Shown here: positions 34,071 to 38,028 of the stretch, piece after piece
Layout of the letters: each line of letters begins with the position of its first letter
Position numbering within the stretch: the stretch's first letter is position 1
Source of the DNA: an uncultured SAR116 cluster alpha proteobacterium
Lineage (GTDB): Bacteria > Pseudomonadota > Alphaproteobacteria > Puniceispirillales > Marisalimonadaceae
NCBI GenBank assembly: GCA_902622745.1
Contig: CACNQW010000011.1
Location: 1 to 38,028, forward strand
Direction: 5' to 3'
DNA: 38,028 nucleotides
Notes under the pieces: generated by a model
Seen by the model: the letters and a program-made list of their open reading frames with translations, nothing else
The model's database searches: none
Told to the model about the DNA's origin: nothing
Position numbers and translations under genes: made by a program

Positions 34071-34071
34071 T

Positions 34072-34563
34072 TTAGTGATTACTTTCTGGTGGCTCTATAT
34101 TTTTTAAAAGTTTTATTATTTCTAAAAAAGATTGTATTAGTAATAATAAAAAACAAAAAGGAATTGATAATTCTGCTATCCAAGATGGTAAATTAAGTAA
34201 GCTTCCTGTAGTTCTTCCTCTATGGAAAGAATCATAAAAAATGTCAAAGCCGAATATCATAACATATAAGGAAAAAATTATTAAAATTGTCAACATTAAT
34301 ATATTTATAATTTTTTTGTAAGGTTTAGATAATTTATTTATTACTAAGTTTATTTGTATGTGTTTTCTTGACTTCAATGCCCAAGGCATAGCCAATAATG
34401 TTCCATAAATTAATGAAATTTGACTAAGTTCTGCAGCCCAAATTGTTGGTGATAGAAAAAAATATCTCGCCATTACTTCATAAGAAAGCATGAACCCCGC
34501 TAAACAAAAAAGCCAAGCAGAAAACCAAGCTGCATAATCTATTAATTTTTCAAAATAATTCAT
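34072..34563 (-). CDS. dctQ: TRAP transporter small permease (DctQ)
   Basis: 163 residues with four hydrophobic segments, the size and topology of DctQ. YEVMARYFFLSPTIWAAELSQISLIYG is the characteristic second-helix text (named by its RYFF and WAAELSQ parts). It holds DctM in the membrane complex. dctM follows with 1 bp between them, and a terminator-like hairpin separates it from dctP. Confidence 0.9.
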   Translation of the reverse strand: MNYFEKLIDYAAWFSAWLFCLAGFMLSYEVMARYFFLSPTIWAAELSQISLIYGTLLAMPWALKSRKHIQINLVINKLSKPYKKIINILMLTILIIFSLYVMIFGFDIFYDSFHRGRTTGSLLNLPSWIAELSIPFCFLLLLIQSFLEIIKLLKNIEPPESNH

Positions 34564-34572
34564 AAGTAAAAA

Positions 34573-34597
34573 AAGAGAGAGTATAAAACTCTCTCTT
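34573..34597 (-). terminator. intercistronic terminator-like hairpin between dctP and dctQ
   Basis: AAGAGAGAGT (34573-34582) and ACTCTCTCTT (34588-34597) form a 10-bp perfect stem with a 5-base loop. In the leftward transcript the stem is followed by a run of T (about seven, from 34574 down to 34568), the form of an intrinsic terminator. Its place suggests that most transcripts stop after dctP and some read on into dctQM, giving more binding protein than permease. Confidence 0.7.
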
Positions 34598-34605
34598 ATT
34601 TAAAG

Positions 34606-35598
34606 TTATAATTTTGATGCGGCATCTAAAAGTTGCGCCCCGAGTGATCCAGCATTCTTTTTATAATCATCATAAACTGGCTTGGAAGCTGCTTTAAATG
34701 CGTCAATATCTGATTTACTTGGTGTTACTATTTTCATGCCTTTAGATTTAGCTAAATCATATGCCTCCTGTTCAATTTTAGCTACATTATTTCGAACATC
34801 TTTTTCAGCAATTTCAGCAGATTTTATAATCACATCTTTTTGTTTAGCAGATAAACTATTAAACCACTTTGTGTTGGCTACTACAATAAATTCAATAACA
34901 CCATGATTTGTTTTTGTTATCGTATCCATGACTTCAAAAAGTTTTCTAGATTTTACTCCAGAAACTCCAGTCATACCCACGTCAACAGTACCTCTTTGAT
35001 AAGCAAGATATTGTTCCGAACCTGAAATTAAAGTTGGAGCACCACCAGATGCTTTAACAAATGTACCCAATGTTTTTCCAAATACTCTAACTTTTTTTCC
35101 CTTCATGTCAGATGGGTTTTTAATAGCTTGGCCATTTGAAAGCATAATTGCATTTCCATATGCTTGCCACCATAATACGGTTGAACCTGTGTCCTTTATT
35201 GCATCATCTATAGGGCCTCTTATTGAGGATCCTTTTGAAACAGCCTTTCTTACTTTTTGATCTGTATTTAATAAGAAAGGTTGATAAAATAAATCTACAG
35301 CAGGAATGTCCCCGACATATCTAGTGAGTGAAGCAACTCCTGATTCAATTGAACCAGAACCAACTGCTGCTGGCACTTCTTTATCTTTGTAAAGTTGTGC
35401 AGAATCATAAATTTCAACTTTAATATCGCCATTTGATCTACTTTCAACCTCTTTTTTGAAAAGTAACAAATTTTGTCCTAAATGCGATTTAAGTGGTAAT
35501 TGCAGAGATATTCTCATAGTTGTTTCAGCAACTACAAAATTTATAGAGCCTAATACAATTACTGATGCTGCTAAAAATTTTATTAATAACGATTTCAT
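34606..35598 (-). CDS. dctP: TRAP transporter substrate-binding protein (DctP)
   Basis: 330 residues. A signal peptide ends near VVAET (about residue 24). The DctP domain shows LPLKSHLGQNLLLFKKEVESRS, IYDSAQLYKDKEVPAAVGSG and GKKVRVFGKTLG, where Arg in VRVFG is the usual carboxylate-binding arginine. It captures an organic acid in the periplasm. CGGGGAG 7 bases before the ATG is a clear ribosome binding site. Downstream are dctQ, dctM and the isocitrate-lyase-family enzyme, so the ligand is likely a carboxylate that this enzyme can use. Confidence 0.92.
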   Translation of the reverse strand: MKSLLIKFLAASVIVLGSINFVVAETTMRISLQLPLKSHLGQNLLLFKKEVESRSNGDIKVEIYDSAQLYKDKEVPAAVGSGSIESGVASLTRYVGDIPAVDLFYQPFLLNTDQKVRKAVSKGSSIRGPIDDAIKDTGSTVLWWQAYGNAIMLSNGQAIKNPSDMKGKKVRVFGKTLGTFVKASGGAPTLISGSEQYLAYQRGTVDVGMTGVSGVKSRKLFEVMDTITKTNHGVIEFIVVANTKWFNSLSAKQKDVIIKSAEIAEKDVRNNVAKIEQEAYDLAKSKGMKIVTPSKSDIDAFKAASKPVYDDYKKNAGSLGAQLLDAASKL

Positions 35599-35735
35599 AA
35601 ATACTCCCCGAAAAATTAATAAATAATAAGATTTAATTTATAATTAAAATTTAAACTTAAGCAAGCAAGATCATTAATTAGTAGAAAATATAGTTTTATA
35701 AAAAAAGTTGATTTAACTAATCTGTATTAAAAAAA

Positions 35736-35811
35736 TGGTGAGCCCGGCAGGATTCGAACCTGCGACCCACTGATTAAAAGTCAGTTGCTCTACCAACTGA
35801 GCTACGGGCCC
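35736..35811 (-). tRNA. tRNA-Lys (anticodon UUU)
   Basis: The minus strand reads GGGCCCGTAGCTCAGTTGGT at its 5' end, an anticodon arm GACTTTTAATC with anticodon TTT, T-arm GCAGGTTCGAATCCTGC, and 3' end CGGGCTCACCA. The acceptor stem and CCA are encoded. It lies 30 bp after coaD on the same strand. Confidence 0.97.
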
Positions 35812-35840
35812 ATTTATAATCTGAAATTATTTTAAATTAT

Positions 35841-36338
35841 TTATTTTATCAAGTTAAATTTTTTAATAATTTCATTATTAACATTATCAGGTACAAAAGA
35901 TGAAACATCACCACCTAAAGAAGCAACCTCTTTGACAAATCTTGAAGCAATAAATTGATTTGTCTCAGAAGCCATTAAAAAGACAGTTTCAATGTCAGTA
36001 TTTAACCTTTTATTCATTCCAGCCATTTGAAATTCATAATCAAAATCTGAAACAACCCTCAAGCCTCTAATAATAATTGAAACTTTATTAGTTTTTGCAA
36101 AATCTATCAACAAATTATCAAATGCTTCAGCATATATTAAATTATTGTCAACATTATTAGCATTAATTGCTTCATTAATTAATTTTATTCTCTTATCAAT
36201 TGAAAAAAGTGGATTTTTTGATGTGTTTTTGGCAACAGCTACTATCAATTTATCACATAACTTAGATGATCTAACTATTATGTCTAAATGCCCGTTTGTT
36301 AAAGGATCAAATGTTCCTGGGTATAATCCAATTTTCAT
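35841..36338 (-). CDS. coaD: pantetheine-phosphate adenylyltransferase
   Basis: 165 residues, the family length. YPGTFDPLTNGHLDII holds the T/HxGH nucleotidyltransferase motif; FAKTNKVSIIIRGLR and the late ASLGGDVSSFVP are CoaD signatures. It makes dephospho-CoA from 4'-phosphopantetheine and ATP in coenzyme A synthesis. It follows gyrA by 27 bp; gyrA-coaD adjacency is common in alphaproteobacteria. tRNA-Lys follows. Confidence 0.95.
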   Translation of the reverse strand: MKIGLYPGTFDPLTNGHLDIIVRSSKLCDKLIVAVAKNTSKNPLFSIDKRIKLINEAINANNVDNNLIYAEAFDNLLIDFAKTNKVSIIIRGLRVVSDFDYEFQMAGMNKRLNTDIETVFLMASETNQFIASRFVKEVASLGGDVSSFVPDNVNNEIIKKFNLIK

Positions 36339-36365
36339 AATTCAAAATTCATAATGATTAATTAA

Positions 36366-38028
36366 TTATTCTGCATCATCATCATTATCGAGAAGTAATG
36401 CTACAGATACTACTTTTTCTTCTTCTGACACATCAAATAGTTTGACCCCTTGTGTCTTTCTTCCAGTTACTCTTATAGAATTACTATCATTCTCATGAAC
36501 CTTTAACCTTATTAATTTTCCAACGTTTGTTACAAGCATGATCTCATCATCAGAAGAAACTATATATGAAGATACAACTGGACCATTTCGATCAGAACAT
36601 TCAATATTAGCAACACCTTGACCACCTCTATTAGTGATTCTGTAATCATCAACTATAGTCCTTTTACCAAAACCATTTTCCGTGACAGATAAAACATATT
36701 GTTTAATATCTGGATTAACTATAGACATTGAAACAACATAATCATTTGGTTTAAGTTTAATTCCTCTTACACCGGATGAATCACGACCAACAAATATTCT
36801 AACGTCATTAATATCACATCTTATAGCTTTACCAAGTCTTGTAGCTAAGAAAAAATTATCAGTTGTATTACATGGAAGTACAGAAACTAATTCATCATTA
36901 TTATGTAACTTCATTGCAATTTTACCATTTTGCCTGATATTAACAAAATCATTTAATTGGTTTCGTCTGACATTTCCATTCTTAGTAGCAAATAAAATTT
37001 GCAAATCATTCCAACTATCTTTCTCAGATGGCATCGGCATTACTGTTTGTATTTTTTCAGTTGTATCAATTGGGAGTAAATTAACCATTGCTTTTCCAAG
37101 TGCCTGAGGAGCAGCAATGGGCAATTTATAACATTTTAATTGATAGACCATACCTTTGGAGGTAAAAAATAAAATGGGTGTATGAGTATCTGTTACAAAT
37201 AAGGATGTAACCATATCCTCATCCCTCATTTTCATACCAGAACGGCCCTTACCACCTCTTCTTTGTGCTTTATATGTTGATAAAGGAACCCTTTTTATAT
37301 ATCCACGATGGCTTACTGTTACAACCATATCTTCTTTTTGGATAAGGTCCTCATCATCCTGATCCACATAACTATCAGTTATTGTGGTTTTTCTTTCGTA
37401 ATTAAGTTTATTTATTGCTTCATCAAATTCAGATATTATTAATTTTTTTAGAACATCATCATTAGAAATAATTGAAAGATATTGATTAATATTATCTGAT
37501 AAATCATTGATCTCTACGGTAATTTTTTCCGATTCAAGCCCTGTTAATTTTTGCAATCTAAGATCCAAGATAGCCTTTGCTTGTAATTCAGATAATTTAT
37601 ATGTACCTTCAACAACTTTATTATTAGGATCATCAATCAATTCAATATATTTTTCAATATTATTTGCTTTCCAAAATTTATTACATAGTTCGAGTTTAGC
37701 TTCGTCCCCATCTTTAGAACCACGAATAATTTTGATAATTTCATCTATATTTTTTAACGCTACTAGTAAACCAGTCAAAATGTGAGCTCTATCTCTTGCT
37801 TTATTTAATAAAAACTTAGTTCTGTTTAAAACAACTTTTTGTTTAAATTTATTAAAAGACAATAAAATATCTTTTAAATTCATTTGTTTTGGTTGACCAT
37901 TATCAAGAGCTAGCATATTTATAGAAAAAGTAGATTGAAGCCTTGTATGTTTCCAAAGTTGATTTAGCACCACATCTCCTTGAGTATCTTTTTTGATATC
38001 AATAACAATTCTCATACCATTCCTATCA
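36366..38028 (-). CDS. gyrA: DNA gyrase subunit A, 3' part
   Basis: The frame runs off the right edge; the visible part starts DRNGMRIVI (continuing the family text around residue 300) and covers about 553 residues. It includes the coiled-coil dimer domain (KARDRAHILTGLLVALKNID), the GyrA box QRRGGKG, and the C-terminal beta-pinwheel with repeated blades (e.g. FFTSKGMVYQLKCYKLP). The GyrA box identifies gyrase over topoisomerase IV. Gyrase introduces negative supercoils. The active-site Tyr lies outside the window. The acidic C-terminus LLLDNDDDAE is of the usual kind. Confidence 0.95.
   Translation of the reverse strand, partial: DRNGMRIVIDIKKDTQGDVVLNQLWKHTRLQSTFSINMLALDNGQPKQMNLKDILLSFNKFKQKVVLNRTKFLLNKARDRAHILTGLLVALKNIDEIIKIIRGSKDGDEAKLELCNKFWKANNIEKYIELIDDPNNKVVEGTYKLSELQAKAILDLRLQKLTGLESEKITVEINDLSDNINQYLSIISNDDVLKKLIISEFDEAINKLNYERKTTITDSYVDQDDEDLIQKEDMVVTVSHRGYIKRVPLSTYKAQRRGGKGRSGMKMRDEDMVTSLFVTDTHTPILFFTSKGMVYQLKCYKLPIAAPQALGKAMVNLLPIDTTEKIQTVMPMPSEKDSWNDLQILFATKNGNVRRNQLNDFVNIRQNGKIAMKLHNNDELVSVLPCNTTDNFFLATRLGKAIRCDINDVRIFVGRDSSGVRGIKLKPNDYVVSMSIVNPDIKQYVLSVTENGFGKRTIVDDYRITNRGGQGVANIECSDRNGPVVSSYIVSSDDEIMLVTNVGKLIRLKVHENDSNSIRVTGRKTQGVKLFDVSEEEKVVSVALLLDNDDDAE

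Overview
The window is an AT-rich (roughly 30% G+C by eye), densely packed bacterial chromosome segment. The gyrA-coaD pair, TRAP transporter, TauD/PhyH dioxygenases, UGSC-type proteins, DUF1289 protein and ZnuABC/Zur set together suggest a streamlined marine alphaproteobacterium (SAR11-like, HIMB59 or AEGEAN-169-like). The exact clade cannot be settled from this sequence alone. Normal stop codons are used. One tRNA gene (Lys-UUU) is present. There are no rRNA genes, no CRISPR array and no intact mobile element.

Layout. (1) 1-7400: a leftward nitrogen unit of a very long glutamate synthase large subunit (gltB-like) followed 18 bp later by a CysJ-like diflavin reductase. The gltB leader at about 7333-7390 reads as a glutamine riboswitch (glnA RNA). 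No gltD is seen, so glutamine sensing, GOGAT and an unusual possible electron donor sit in one unit; this is the most interesting part of the window. A Fur-box-like site lies at the left edge. (2) 7400-8800: a gene-poor patch with repeated GTGGGACA words and a possible tRNA-3'-end-like scar, a small CxxC protein and a higher-GC PNPOx-like flavoprotein, possibly the remains of an insertion. (3) 8805-10766: a dihydroxyacetone-kinase-type operon (small ABM-like protein, dhaL, dhaK). (4) 10898-14104: a DUF2784 membrane protein, a large protein with glycosyltransferase-like features, and a membrane-anchored alpha/beta hydrolase. (5) 14265-15990: a two-gene UGSC-type operon with a perfect-consensus sigma70 promoter. 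(6) 15994-21644: MAPEG protein, HAD dehalogenase-like protein, TauD and PhyH dioxygenases, two SDRs and an alpha/beta hydrolase, a mixed catabolic neighbourhood.

(7) 21654-28591: a zinc-homeostasis locus. From one intergenic region with a candidate Zur box, znuC-znuB-zur run right. znuA, a ZrgA-like DUF2796 protein, a MacB-like ABC ATPase/permease pair, a DUF3299 protein and a YugP-like zinc metallopeptidase run left. ZnuA and the DUF2796 protein carry tandem His-rich repeats. (8) 28615-31750: a serine hydrolase, a 51-residue protein, a signal-less BtuF-like protein and an MBL-fold hydrolase. (9) 31732-35598: a leftward TRAP operon (dctP, terminator-like hairpin, dctQ, dctM), then an isocitrate lyase/PEP mutase-family enzyme and a 57-residue DUF1289 protein. 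(10) 35736-38028: tRNA-Lys, coaD and the 3' part of gyrA.

Family names come from recognising motifs in the translated sequence; no database search was possible.
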